DNA of 20,175 nucleotides from a virus. Position numbers and translations under genes: made by a program. Of the stretch, positions 5,512-15,089 are shown one piece after another (within the stretch, counting starts at the first letter, position 1; every line of letters starts with the position of its first letter). The notes below the pieces were generated by a model. It did not search any database, was not told where the DNA came from, and worked only from the letters and a program-made list of their open reading frames with translations. The stretch covers positions 1-20,175 of IMG/VR virus record IMGVR_UViG_3300027977_000246; one strand, written 5' to 3'.

Positions 5512-6513
5512 TTAAGTTACTGAACCATTATACTGTATTGCACCTTGTAATGTGCCACTTCCGGAAATTGTAACTGATCCGCTGCCAGAAGTTACAATAA
5601 TTCCGTTTCCATTTGAACCTGCAGGTCCTCCTCCTCCACTTGTTACATTTCCACTTCCATTTGCTCCGTTTTGAGCAGCATTGCTTGGATCTCCACCTGC
5701 ACCACCTGCTCCAGCATTCGCTCCGCCACCAGAACCACCACCACCACCTAATCCTCTAACTGTGGCAGTTGAATCATTTCCATCAGCACCTACTCCACCA
5801 AATCCATAATATCCACTAGTAGTAGTAAATCCTTTTGTTCCTATAGAAAGTCCAGCACCACCTCCACCACCTCCACCAGAGGATCCAGCATCTTGTTGGT
5901 TTTTATCTGGGTCATTAGCAGCATTTCCACCCGCGCCACCGCCACCATAACCACATTGAATGTATCCATTATTAATCAAAGTTGCTCCAGAATATTCTAT
6001 TCCTAAAGCACTTGTTCCATTTCCACCTGCACCACCGTTTGCATTTCCTCCCTGACCACCAGCACCAAAAATTTGTCCTGAAGAACCAATATCTAATTGA
6101 AGAGTTGTTCCCGATTCCCAAGATCCAGTTCTTAATGCAACGTTACTTACAGATCCTGATGCAGATCCAAAAGTTTTATTAACATTAATAAAGATTTTTT
6201 TTCCAGATCCACTACCGGGAGCTCCTCTAAATCCTCCTATAACTCTTAAATTATTGTTATTATATTTTGCTCGGGCATTGACCCTAAACTCCGTTGATCC
6301 AGAATAACAATCAACAACAATATTTAATCTTTTACTGTAGAAATCAGTGAATCTAATCTGACCAGATTGGGGAATTCCACTATCAAGTGGTAGATTGCTT
6401 AAAGATCCTACACTTTCAACAACTCTATATGATCCAAGTCTATTGCCACTTGGAACTCCAAATTCATCTGCAATTTGAGAAAAACTTATTTGCCCAGAAC
6501 TTTGAAGTGCCAT
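5512..6513 (-). CDS. Glycine-rich tail fibre / adhesin protein, 333 residues
   Basis: ATG at 6511-6513. The N-terminal part (1-75: GQISFSQIADEFG, SNLPLDSGIPQSGQI, KRLNIVVD) is a domain it shares with the 413-residue protein at 18331-19572. From about residue 150 the chain is dominated by glycine runs (GGAGGNG, GSSGGGGGGGAG, RGLGGGGGSGGG) separated by short aromatic or acidic pieces, like the polyglycine-II sandwich of T-even gp38-type receptor-binding adhesins. It ends SGSGTLQGAIQYNGSVT. The likely role is host-surface recognition at a fibre tip; the gp38-like comparison is by composition, not homology shown here. A perfect late promoter lies 21 nt upstream. The C-terminal half is almost duplicated at the right end of the window. 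Confidence 0.82.
   Translation of the reverse strand: MALQSSGQISFSQIADEFGVPSGNRLGSYRVVESVGSLSNLPLDSGIPQSGQIRFTDFYSKRLNIVVDCYSGSTEFRVNARAKYNNNNLRVIGGFRGAPGSGSGKKIFINVNKTFGSASGSVSNVALRTGSWESGTTLQLDIGSSGQIFGAGGQGGNANGGAGGNGTSALGIEYSGATLINNGYIQCGYGGGGAGGNAANDPDKNQQDAGSSGGGGGGGAGLSIGTKGFTTTSGYYGFGGVGADGNDSTATVRGLGGGGGSGGGANAGAGGAGGDPSNAAQNGANGSGNVTSGGGGPAGSNGNGIIVTSGSGSVTISGSGTLQGAIQYNGSVT
5942..6024 (-). repeat. 83-bp block identical to 18764-18846
   Basis: Within the glycine-rich adhesin gene this stretch, encoding the GTSALGIEYSGATLINNG region, matches the paralogue at 18764-18846 base for base by reading both. The flanks are also similar but diverged. It is a likely site of recombination or gene conversion between the two fibre genes. 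Confidence 0.85.
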
Positions 6514-6532
6514 TTATGACCGACTTTTCTTT

Positions 6533-7228
6533 TTATTTATAGGTTTTCCAGTATTTTTGGGAAATATATCCCATTGAATGAGACAAATATTCTTCCTTTA
6601 AAACTAATGTTACATCACCAATGATTGCCAATCTTTCACCTTCAAAATCAGAACTCATAGCACTTGTCGAATGTGTAATTTTACTTGGAAAAAGAATAAT
6701 ATTTCCTTCATTCGGAACCATAAAAAATGTTTCACAATTTACGTTATTGTAATCTTTAACAAATTGCCTAGAATAATCTTGATGGTCTTTTGTCATCCCA
6801 AGAAATAAACTATTTGGCAAATGTTGATTTGAAAATTTCAATGCATGAGCATTTTGTGGAACATTTACATAATATGCAAAAGAAATGTGACTGGTTGAAT
6901 GAATATGCCAAGGAATCTCATCTTTTGAATTTTGGGATCTCGATAACCAAGTTTTAGTAATAGCAAAATCAAAAACATCTTTCAGCAATAGAACATTTTG
7001 AGCATAATTTTTAATATGCTCAACAATTTCTTCAAATAAAGGATTTAAACTTTCCTCTAAATGTAATAAAGGATTACCAACATTTTCACTGACAGTCGTG
7101 TTAAATTGATCCCTTTCCCAATCATATTTTGGATAAACTTCATAAAATGATTTTTTATAAGTTTTATGATTTTCAATTTCTCCAACATAAGCAGTTGTTG
7201 GAAAAAAATTAATAACTTCAAAATTCAT
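6533..7228 (-). CDS. Putative 2-oxoglutarate/Fe(II) oxygenase, HxH type
   Basis: 231 residues, ATG at 7226-7228. The sequence IPWHIHSTSHISFAYYV (105-121) has the H-x-H arrangement and following strand of the TIGR02466/2OG-FeII_Oxy_5-like family. It is followed by NEGNIILFPSKITHSTS with distal histidine 186, and by R199 in ERLAIIGDV as the likely 2-oxoglutarate anchor. These are the expected four positions, although HxH rather than HxD means the first-site ligand set is atypical. The N-terminal 100 residues are less distinctive (starts MNFEVINFFPTTAYVG, which is typical of this family). It sits between two fibre genes, as such enzymes often do in cyanophages. Substrate unknown; virion proteins are a plausible target. 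Its stop codon forms a late promoter. Confidence 0.75.
   Translation of the reverse strand: MNFEVINFFPTTAYVGEIENHKTYKKSFYEVYPKYDWERDQFNTTVSENVGNPLLHLEESLNPLFEEIVEHIKNYAQNVLLLKDVFDFAITKTWLSRSQNSKDEIPWHIHSTSHISFAYYVNVPQNAHALKFSNQHLPNSLFLGMTKDHQDYSRQFVKDYNNVNCETFFMVPNEGNIILFPSKITHSTSAMSSDFEGERLAIIGDVTLVLKEEYLSHSMGYISQKYWKTYK
6534..6541 (-). promoter_or_regulatory. T4-type late promoter TATAAATA
   Basis: A perfect TATAAATA on the minus strand, 21 nt upstream of the glycine-rich adhesin start. It is made of the last codons and TAA stop of the upstream gene (TAT AAA TAA). T4-like phages read this motif with the gp55 late sigma factor. Confidence 0.75.
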
Positions 7229-7234
7229 AGTGTG

Positions 7235-9220
7235 TTATACCGAAGTGCCGCTAATATATTTCCATCCAGCAGTGGATGCATCATAATATTCTAAACGATT
7301 TAAAGTAGTATTATACACCATAGCACCACCTAACATACCAGTCAAATTATTTCTTTGCGTCGTAGTCACTCTTGGTGGATACATATACATTTTATTTGCA
7401 AACGCACCGGTCAATTCCTTCCCAGCATCTGCAAAATCAACAACAGATCTTAACGAAGTGGTTCCCACCCCAACACTACCAAATATGGCACTTGTTGTTA
7501 AAGCATCAAATCCTATACCATTTGTGATAGAAGATGTTTTAACTCCAACAGATCCTTGTGGATTAACAATAAATCTACTAGTTGGAGATGAATTAATTTC
7601 TAATGGATTATTGTTTGGATTTGTCGTTCCAATTCCAACAGAAAAATCAAATAATGCCCTGTCTGTAACTTGGATATCATTAAAAGTAGAAATTCCAGAT
7701 GAAGCGTTTACATTTCCAGTTAAATTACCAGTTACATTTGCAGTTATAGCACCTAATACAAGAGATCCATTAATAGTTAAATCACCACTTATTTCTACAT
7801 TATTTCCAAAGTAAGCATTGGATGTTATAGTTGATGTTCCAACAACGTGTAAAGTATTGACTGGATTTGTAATCGCAATTCCCAACTTACCATCATAAGT
7901 AAGTGCCATCAATCTAGCAAAATTCTTTCTTCGGTGCCAATAGAAGTTTCCAGTGCCAATTCCAGGAGTTCCTGCTTCCAAATAGAAGTTTAAGTTTCCG
8001 GTAGAATAGTTGATAATGTCAAGAGAGGTTCCATTACTGTATGGAAAAAGACCAGAAGTGTTTCCAAATCTTAAAACACCATTTGAAGTTTCTAAAGAAT
8101 TGCTTCTTCCAATTGAAATTACTGCCGATTGAGTGTCACTTGTAACTAAAATAGAAGCAGCAGTAGCATTTTTAATTTGGAAATCTCCAATTGGGAGATT
8201 AGTTCCAATACCAATGCTAGTTTGAGAAACTAAAGTTGTAGTTGTAGTGAGACCAGAAACGCCAAGAGTTGTTGTAGTTATAATACCACTTGCGTTCAAA
8301 TTAGAAGCAGTTATATTTGCAACCGTAATAGATGGACTTCCAGTAAGAGATTGTGCTGTGCTGGCAGTTCCTGTTACATTACCAACAAATCCTCCAGATG
8401 CCGTAATAATACCAGAAACATTAATATCACTTGGTAATCTAGAGTTTGATAAAGTTCCAGAAGAAATATTAGAAGCATTCAGTTGAGTAATACTAGACCC
8501 AATTCCGTCAAAACTTGAAGCAGTTACAATACCAGAAACATTAATATCATTTGGTAATCTGGAGTTTGATAGTGTTCCAGAAGAAATATTAGAAGCATTG
8601 ATTTGCGTAATGCTAGATCCAACTCCATTAAAACTAGATGCGGTTACAATACCAGAGATACTAATATCACTTGGTAATCTAGAGTTTGATAGTGTTCCAG
8701 AAGAAATATTGGAAGCATCGATTTGCGTAATGCTAGATCCAACTCCATTAAAACTAGATGCAGTTATGATTCCGATATATGTTGCATTTCCATTACTATT
8801 GATTGTGACTGCAACACCAACTTGGAAATTGCCGGTTGGAAGAGTTGTTGCTATTCCAACATTTGATGTTGTAGAAATATTACCACCAGAAACATGCCAT
8901 CCATCAACAGCAATCGCATAAATGTTTGTTAGTCCTGCTGCGTCTCCATAAAAAGTTGTTGCAGTAACGACCCCAGAAGCATTGATATTTGTCGCTGATA
9001 AAACTCCAACTGTGCTAATTCCAGTAACATTTAAATTTCCAATATTTGCACTTGTTGCAGTGACTAGTCCTGTAACTCTAGTGTCTCCGTATACATTCAA
9101 AAGATAAGATTCTGGAATCGTTGTTCCAATTCCAACCAAACCATTTGCATTGACTATGAAATTATCATTATCAACCTGAACACCATTTCTAAAATTAAAG
9201 GACTTATTGTAATTTGCCAT
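7235..9220 (-). CDS. Repeat-rich tail fibre protein, 661 residues
   Basis: ATG at 9218-9220. Low-complexity Ser/Thr/Asn/Gly/Ile sequence with many short beta repeats typical of elongated trimeric fibres (VGIGTTIPESYLLNVYGD, ISTVGVLSATNINASGVVTA). It contains three 40-residue repeats with SSITQINASNISSGTL (8402-8761). The C-terminus (RVTTTQRNNLTGMLGGAMVY followed by NTTLNRLEYYDAST) is the fibre-end motif often seen in cyanophage fibres, and there is no S74 chaperone domain. Expected to be a long or side tail fibre. A near-consensus late promoter (GATAAATA) lies 17 nt upstream. There is only a weak Shine-Dalgarno (AGAAG). The stop is 6 nt before the next gene, so the genes are likely co-transcribed. 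Confidence 0.85.
   Translation of the reverse strand: MANYNKSFNFRNGVQVDNDNFIVNANGLVGIGTTIPESYLLNVYGDTRVTGLVTATSANIGNLNVTGISTVGVLSATNINASGVVTATTFYGDAAGLTNIYAIAVDGWHVSGGNISTTSNVGIATTLPTGNFQVGVAVTINSNGNATYIGIITASSFNGVGSSITQIDASNISSGTLSNSRLPSDISISGIVTASSFNGVGSSITQINASNISSGTLSNSRLPNDINVSGIVTASSFDGIGSSITQLNASNISSGTLSNSRLPSDINVSGIITASGGFVGNVTGTASTAQSLTGSPSITVANITASNLNASGIITTTTLGVSGLTTTTTLVSQTSIGIGTNLPIGDFQIKNATAASILVTSDTQSAVISIGRSNSLETSNGVLRFGNTSGLFPYSNGTSLDIINYSTGNLNFYLEAGTPGIGTGNFYWHRRKNFARLMALTYDGKLGIAITNPVNTLHVVGTSTITSNAYFGNNVEISGDLTINGSLVLGAITANVTGNLTGNVNASSGISTFNDIQVTDRALFDFSVGIGTTNPNNNPLEINSSPTSRFIVNPQGSVGVKTSSITNGIGFDALTTSAIFGSVGVGTTSLRSVVDFADAGKELTGAFANKMYMYPPRVTTTQRNNLTGMLGGAMVYNTTLNRLEYYDASTAGWKYISGTSV
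8402..8761 (-). repeat. Three tandem 120-bp coding repeats
   Basis: Inside the 661-residue fibre gene a unit encoding about 40 residues (GSSITQINASNISSGTLSNS, then RLPSDI and SGIVTASSF) occurs three times with an exact 120-bp period, recognisable at 8461, 8581 and 8701. The second and third copies are the most alike. Such repeats allow length change by recombination. Confidence 0.88.
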
Positions 9221-9236
9221 CTTCTATGGTTTTTAG

Positions 9237-12200
9237 TTATTTATCTTGAAGTTGTTGCTCAAGATTTTCTACTTTACTTGACAACTCTTTGATTGCCTCC
9301 ACAAGAAGTGGAACAAGTTTTTGATAATCTACTGCCAAGTAACCATTGTCTCTTTCAGTAACTGCTTCTGGAAGAACTTCATTTACTTCTTGTGCGATTA
9401 GACCAACATCATGCCCCTCTCTGGATGTCTTTTCATTCCAATCAAAAGTATTACCACTGATTGATAAAACTTTTGCTAGCGAATCACTAATTGGAGTAAT
9501 ATTATCTTTCAGTCTTCTATCAGATGTATAGAATGCAATAATATCTTGAGTAACTCTTAATTCACCATTGACTGTAGTAACATCAGAATTTGAATCGCCC
9601 AGAGTTGTATTTCCATTGACATTTAATGTTCCAGCGACTGTTGCGTTTGATCCAGAAAGACTAATCGCTGCAGCACCTGTAGAGGATTGAATATCATTTC
9701 CATTAATACGAATGTCACCAGCAAATGTGGTTAATGTATTTGAAGTTAAACTGATGTTATTATTACCATCAGATGCTTGAATATCATTACCAGCAATTCT
9801 AATGTCGCCAGCAAATGTAGTTAATGTATTTGAAGTTAATGTGATATTAGTATTTCCGTCAGATGCTTGAATATCATTACCATTAATTCTCAAGTCATTT
9901 GCAACAATTAAATTATTGGCAGTTGTTACATTATTTGCTGAAAGACTAATCGCTGTAGCACCTGTAGAAGATTGAATATCATTACCATTAATTCTCAGGT
10001 CACCAGTAATAGTAAGATTATTCGCAGTCGTTACATCAGTTCCAGAAAGACTAATCGCTACTGATCCACTAGAAGATTGAATATCATTACCATTAACTCT
10101 AATATCACCAGCAAATGTAGTAAGTGTATTTGAAGTTAAGGTAATATTTGTATTACCATCAGATGCTTGAATGTCATTTCCACTGACTCGCAAATCGCTA
10201 CTTATATTTACAATTCCAGTTCCATTTGGAGTAATTGTAATACTACCATTGGTATTTGTGGCACTTAATGTATTTCCATCCAATTTAAGGTTATCAACAT
10301 CGAGTGATGTATTCATATTAACACCACCAGTAAAAGCAGTGTTTCCACCAACATTCAAATTCTCAACAATTCCAACGCCGCCTTTAACAGTTAGAGCACC
10401 CTTACCAACAGAATCTGAAGATGTTGTATTGGTAATTCTAACTTGACCGCTAAATGTTGCAGCATCTTTTGATCTAATTTGCTTGTTAAATGTAACTGGA
10501 CCATCAAACTGAGAAAGAATTGTTCCAGAATCTCCACCTTCTACAAGAAGTCTTTCTTTAACAGTGACTTCATCATAAACTACACTGGACTTGGAAGGAT
10601 CTTCACCAGTAACGGTAGGAGTTGGAATATCATATGACGTAACTTCGCCTGAAGTTGAAGATGTTTTGGTGTTTCCACTGAAGAAATCACCACTATTATT
10701 CATACCAGTATAAACAACTATACCACCTGCCCTTTCTTGAGATTGAGCAAGGAAATCTTCTCTTTCTGTGAGAGATTTAACTTGAACTTGAGGGAGACCT
10801 GTAGAATAGTTTCCGGGACCATATCCAAGATATTCAAATGTATGACCAGAAGCACGAAGAATGGATGGTCTGCGAAACTCAACAGGGATTGGAGTAATCT
10901 TACGAATCAGTGATCCTGCATCATGACTTTCTTTTCTAGTTCCAAGAACACCACGAATTACAGTGAATTGTGAATTATTACTTGAGGAAGTAATTCTCAT
11001 CACCTCACTATCAACTTGAATGTAAGATCCCATTGCGAATCTTGCACCAGTTCCAATACCAGATGTGATTGTCGAATCAACTTGGACTGTCGTTGCAGCA
11101 GAGTCATCAGAAATTGCAGTTGTAAGTCTTACAATTTCATTTCCATAAAAAGATGTTTGACGAACACCGAAGTTTTCTTCTCTAACATCGGAAATTGCAT
11201 CATTTGCAGAAAGGCCGTGTTTTAATACAAAACCATTTACAACACTCAAAGATTTATTTGTTGTTGCTGTGAATGTTGTGATGCCAACTCTTTCTTTTAC
11301 AATGTAATCTCCAACATTATTATTGGAAGAATCAATGATTCTAAATTTATTACCTGCAAGTAATCCGTGAGGAGTTACCGTTGTGAATGTTCCGATTCCA
11401 GTTGCAGAACTATAACTTGTTGCAGTAATTCTTGCAGATGGTCCTACAATAAAGACGTATTCTCCAATAACTGGTTCTGGATCACCAGCAGTTTTAGCAA
11501 TGGAGATTTGAGTTGCGGAACCAACTGCACTGATTCGATGATAAGAATCTGCAGTTGTTCCAATACCAGTAATTTGAACAACATCTCCAACACTTGTAGA
11601 AATACCAGCAGTTGATAGAGTATATCTAGCATTACCATTACCAGATCCAATTCTGGTATTATCAAAGAACAATGCCTCTGCATTTGCATATCCAGAACCT
11701 GATGAAATAATATCAACAGAAGTTACTGCACCACCAGAAACAACAACTTTTGCGGTTGCCCCTTTCCAAGTTCCAACAAGTGGATCTGCATTGCTGTTCA
11801 GAAGTTTAACATCATAATAAGTTCCATCCGTATAAGATGCTCCTGCAGTAATCGCACCAATAGCAATTGCACCTAGTCCGTGCCTTCTACCAAATGTAAG
11901 AGTTGAACTTGTTGATGTTGTCGATGTTGCGGTAATAGATTGTCCAATTCCTAAAGATTTGGTAAATTTATCAATTGTTTCTCTAGTGATACTTTTTTTC
12001 AAATCACTTGTATTTGTATCACCAATTGGAGCACGAAGAGCAAATGTCTTTGCTGCTGGAGGATTTGCCTCAACATTGTCTCTGTCTAACTGTGGATAAA
12101 GATCAACAGGACTTTGAGAATATTCAAGATTGACAAATTCTTCTGGAATTCCATTACTTGCGTTTAAAACATACAAGTGATAAATCCCATCTTGTTGACC

Positions 12201-15053
12201 TTCAACATATGGAGAAATGACCTCATTTCTATAAACATACAGATTTTGTTGAAGATCATTTCTTTCAAATCGTGGTAGATCCCTGACTTGATCATCTGTA
12301 ACTCTCAAATCAATATTGTTGGTGCTTGTTGCTCCCGGAGTATGAACTCTACCACTCAAATCAGTTGTAGAGTATGTAAATGACATATCATTTACGACAG
12401 ATACAACACGGAACCTTCCATTGTATCCACGATTATCTGTTCCAGGTAAATTATTACTATCAGTTACATTCTTAACAACAACAATATCTCCAATATTTAA
12501 ATCATGAGGAAGTTCTGATAAAACCGTAACGGTATTTGAACTTACGGAACAAGTCGTAATGAATCTTTGATTCTTGTTGTAGTTATAATCTGTGCTTGCA
12601 ATACTTGTTCTTGTGAAATCATTCGGTCTTGCACCCGTTGTGCTTGAATCTTGAATGATGAATCCTTGTTCAGGATCTTTTGCAGCAGAAAGTTCTTTTG
12701 GAATTACTGCTCTGATTTTATAAACTCTCTCATCCAAACTTCTCTCATCGACAATTCTCTTAACATAAGTCAGATCTGTTGTTTCACCTAACTCTGCCAC
12801 TCCCAATGCATTCAGTTGATTATAAATCTGATTTGCACTGTTGACTGTGATATACCAGTTTCCTGCTGTTGAGTTAAATTGAATTGGTGATCCAATATCT
12901 CCTGCAATTTTATCAGAAACTCTACTATAAACTTTGAGTTGAGTTCCACCATAAAGAGTCAATGCCTCATTATTCAGAGCATTGGTAAATGATGTTGCAA
13001 GTTTGATTTGAGTTGAATTAACACGAATCGCATAATAAACAATGTGTGGAGTTACGTTTTCTGGAAGATCTCCAGTTTCACTATTGATAATAATCTTTTC
13101 ACCAGTTTGAAGTGTATGAGATCCAAGAGTTAGAATGGAAGATGACACACTAGTTACATTATATGTCTTGACGGAACTTGTGATTCCATCCTGCATATAA
13201 ATGTTTGCAGAATATTCGGTAGATCCAATAGAGAGATATAACTTATCATCAACTCTTGCACCGATTCTATAACCTTGTGTGACACTTACAGGAATACTAT
13301 CAGAAGCGTTCAGACCAAAAAGATACAGATGAGTTGTAATACCAACAGAAGTTGTTAGACCAACGTCAATTGACAACCATTCAATATCTTCTTCTACTGG
13401 ACTAATATCTCTTGGAGTAATGATAGAGGTAATGAAAGCATTATTATCCTTTGTAAATGCTTCTGCCTTATATCCATCAGAGTTAAGTGAGATTTGACCA
13501 AAGTTAGAGTTAGAGTTGGTAATTGAAGCATCACCACCAGACTCAAGGTCAAAGTGTTTGTTGAATCCAATTGCAAAAACTGAAACAACTTGAATGAAGG
13601 AGTCATTAGTCACCTTAATGTGACTCGTCTCCCACCCATGACGATAGATAGCATTTGGATCTAAGTGATAAACCTTTGTTGTATCAGTTTGAGACGCACC
13701 TGTTGGCAGATTTCCACCATAAACTGTGTTATAAATGACACCATTATAAGTTCTCGTTTCCTTATCATACTTTACAAAAGCACGATCATCTTTCTGAAGC
13801 GACACAGCAGTGAACTGTGCGACGACCATAGAACGGAATCCTGACGCTTTACTTCCATCAGCGTGCATTCCGTTCATACCCCAAACCGATCTTAATGAGC
13901 AGTTAAAGATATAAGGAGAAGCACCAGATACTGTATCAGTTTCTACAGTTACAGTTGCTCCCGAAGCACTTGGATTGGCAGGAAGAGTAATCGGGAAAGT
14001 TTCAAGTAGATATGTAAATTGAGTGTCACTAATAACAGATTGAACAATTGAAGCAATGTTATATTCTGGTGCTGAAACTCCTTTAATTTTGATCGGAGTT
14101 CCTAGATTCAGACCATGTGCTTCTGATGTTGTTACCGTTACTTGAGTGCTTGCAGTTGTTCCGTTTCCAGAAATAATGGATGAAATTGAAACAGGGTCTG
14201 AAGCAAAAGCACCAACAATCTGCCATTCTGGATTTCTCTTTGCAAAGTCCTCATTGCTTGCAGGAAACTTTGCAGTCGTTGGAATTGGACGATATGAATT
14301 AAAAGCGTTTGACAGTTTGCTATAATACATATCAAGGTCAGTCAGACCATAAGTGCCAACTTCATTGACACCATCAGCATATTCAAAACAAGTCAGTTTG
14401 TGGTGAGAGAATCTTGGTGTGGATTGGTAGTTACTTGTAAAAAATGATGGGTGAGTATAAACGAGACCTGTGTCATCACCATCAAAGAAAGAAAACTGCC
14501 AGAAGTAACATGCACCAGTAACTCTAAAGATTGCTGATTTTGCAACTAAGTCATCAGTTGGATTGGGAACATATTTTGGCCTAACCTTTGTCTTTCTTAA
14601 GTCTAGACCAACAATCGAAGTTCCTCTTGGAACTACAACACCCCCATTAACACTATTAAACTTATAAAGAATATTGTCTTCTTGTGTGATATCAAAATTT
14701 GAATCTAATTCAAGTGATAAAACTCCTTGTGCTGGAGATCCTATACCACCTGTTGGGGGGACAGTATATGCAGTTCCACCATTATCATAGATTGCATATC
14801 CTGGACGGTTGTCAATTACATGCTCACCAGGCCAAACCAAAATCGTTGTTTTTTCTACTAAATCATTATCGCTCCCATTTACAAAAGAAAATCTTGCTGC
14901 TTCTAACAGTGCCCTTTGAATTGTCTTGAATGGTTGAGCAAGAGAATTGCCAGTATTAGTAATTGAATCAGTGGCATCTAAATCATTCGGATTGACGTAT
15001 AGTGTGCGACCGTCAGTATTCTTAATGAAATTCGATAATTTGTTCAGTGGCAT
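9237..15053 (-). CDS. Giant fibre / virion structural protein with peptidase-S74 chaperone domain, 1938 residues
   Basis: ATG at 15051-15053. The N-terminus (DGRTLYVNPND, AQPFKTIQRALLEAARFS, TTILVWPGEHVIDN) looks like the start of a right-handed parallel beta-helix. The long middle is beta-rich, with many Ser/Thr strands. Near the C-terminus six GNDIQ repeats follow. The last 96 residues are an S74 intramolecular chaperone: SDRRLK carries the Ser-Lys dyad (S1844 and K1849), then AQEVNEVLPEAV and a terminal coiled coil (LVEAIKELSSKVENLEQQL). By analogy with endosialidase and T5 L-shaped fibre, this domain trimerises the fibre and then cuts itself off. It is almost certainly a virion component, probably fibre or baseplate-attached. 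It is the largest gene in the window and has no frameshift. Confidence 0.92.
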   Translation of the reverse strand: MPLNKLSNFIKNTDGRTLYVNPNDLDATDSITNTGNSLAQPFKTIQRALLEAARFSFVNGSDNDLVEKTTILVWPGEHVIDNRPGYAIYDNGGTAYTVPPTGGIGSPAQGVLSLELDSNFDITQEDNILYKFNSVNGGVVVPRGTSIVGLDLRKTKVRPKYVPNPTDDLVAKSAIFRVTGACYFWQFSFFDGDDTGLVYTHPSFFTSNYQSTPRFSHHKLTCFEYADGVNEVGTYGLTDLDMYYSKLSNAFNSYRPIPTTAKFPASNEDFAKRNPEWQIVGAFASDPVSISSIISGNGTTASTQVTVTTSEAHGLNLGTPIKIKGVSAPEYNIASIVQSVISDTQFTYLLETFPITLPANPSASGATVTVETDTVSGASPYIFNCSLRSVWGMNGMHADGSKASGFRSMVVAQFTAVSLQKDDRAFVKYDKETRTYNGVIYNTVYGGNLPTGASQTDTTKVYHLDPNAIYRHGWETSHIKVTNDSFIQVVSVFAIGFNKHFDLESGGDASITNSNSNFGQISLNSDGYKAEAFTKDNNAFITSIITPRDISPVEEDIEWLSIDVGLTTSVGITTHLYLFGLNASDSIPVSVTQGYRIGARVDDKLYLSIGSTEYSANIYMQDGITSSVKTYNVTSVSSSILTLGSHTLQTGEKIIINSETGDLPENVTPHIVYYAIRVNSTQIKLATSFTNALNNEALTLYGGTQLKVYSRVSDKIAGDIGSPIQFNSTAGNWYITVNSANQIYNQLNALGVAELGETTDLTYVKRIVDERSLDERVYKIRAVIPKELSAAKDPEQGFIIQDSSTTGARPNDFTRTSIASTDYNYNKNQRFITTCSVSSNTVTVLSELPHDLNIGDIVVVKNVTDSNNLPGTDNRGYNGRFRVVSVVNDMSFTYSTTDLSGRVHTPGATSTNNIDLRVTDDQVRDLPRFERNDLQQNLYVYRNEVISPYVEGQQDGIYHLYVLNASNGIPEEFVNLEYSQSPVDLYPQLDRDNVEANPPAAKTFALRAPIGDTNTSDLKKSITRETIDKFTKSLGIGQSITATSTTSTSSTLTFGRRHGLGAIAIGAITAGASYTDGTYYDVKLLNSNADPLVGTWKGATAKVVVSGGAVTSVDIISSGSGYANAEALFFDNTRIGSGNGNARYTLSTAGISTSVGDVVQITGIGTTADSYHRISAVGSATQISIAKTAGDPEPVIGEYVFIVGPSARITATSYSSATGIGTFTTVTPHGLLAGNKFRIIDSSNNNVGDYIVKERVGITTFTATTNKSLSVVNGFVLKHGLSANDAISDVREENFGVRQTSFYGNEIVRLTTAISDDSAATTVQVDSTITSGIGTGARFAMGSYIQVDSEVMRITSSSNNSQFTVIRGVLGTRKESHDAGSLIRKITPIPVEFRRPSILRASGHTFEYLGYGPGNYSTGLPQVQVKSLTEREDFLAQSQERAGGIVVYTGMNNSGDFFSGNTKTSSTSGEVTSYDIPTPTVTGEDPSKSSVVYDEVTVKERLLVEGGDSGTILSQFDGPVTFNKQIRSKDAATFSGQVRITNTTSSDSVGKGALTVKGGVGIVENLNVGGNTAFTGGVNMNTSLDVDNLKLDGNTLSATNTNGSITITPNGTGIVNISSDLRVSGNDIQASDGNTNITLTSNTLTTFAGDIRVNGNDIQSSSGSVAISLSGTDVTTANNLTITGDLRINGNDIQSSTGATAISLSANNVTTANNLIVANDLRINGNDIQASDGNTNITLTSNTLTTFAGDIRIAGNDIQASDGNNNISLTSNTLTTFAGDIRINGNDIQSSTGAAAISLSGSNATVAGTLNVNGNTTLGDSNSDVTTVNGELRVTQDIIAFYTSDRRLKDNITPISDSLAKVLSISGNTFDWNEKTSREGHDVGLIAQEVNEVLPEAVTERDNGYLAVDYQKLVPLLVEAIKELSSKVENLEQQLQDK
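9238..9245 (-). promoter_or_regulatory. Near-consensus late promoter GATAAATA
   Basis: Seven of eight bases match TATAAATA. It overlaps the last codons and stop of the 1938-residue fibre gene (GAT AAA TAA) and lies 17 nt before the 661-residue fibre gene. Confidence 0.5.
9640..10200 (-). repeat. Six GNDIQ repeats in the giant fibre gene
   Basis: The codons for the motif (R)(I/V)xGNDIQ recur at about 9687, 9777, 9867, 9972, 10077 and 10167, i.e. spacings of 90, 90, 105, 105 and 90 bp (30- and 35-residue units). Some units are almost identical at DNA level, which indicates recent duplication or conversion. They form the shaft just above the S74 domain. Confidence 0.88.
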
Positions 15054-15089
15054 CGGATTATAACTTCTTAAGATATTGCTATCTTTTAT

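Noticed and set aside
8247-8921. Plus-strand frames with repeated hydrophobic sequence opposite the 661-residue fibre gene
   Set aside because: Antisense shadows of the 120-bp repeats in the fibre gene; their repeats arise from the coding strand.
8402-10215. CRISPR array, suggested by regular DNA repeats
   Set aside because: The repeats are in frame, 90-120 bp in period, translate to conserved fibre motifs and have no unique spacers.
11367-11716. Overlapping frames on both strands rich in Cys/Ser/Asn or Leu/Val within the giant fibre gene
   Set aside because: Low-complexity by-products of the Ser/Thr/Gly-rich fibre codons; the 1938-codon frame runs through uninterrupted.
15070-15085. Hairpin AAGATA-loop-TATCTT between the acidic protein gene and the giant fibre gene
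   Set aside because: All A/T-rich except the loop, only six pairs and no T run on the coding strand; not convincing as a terminator.
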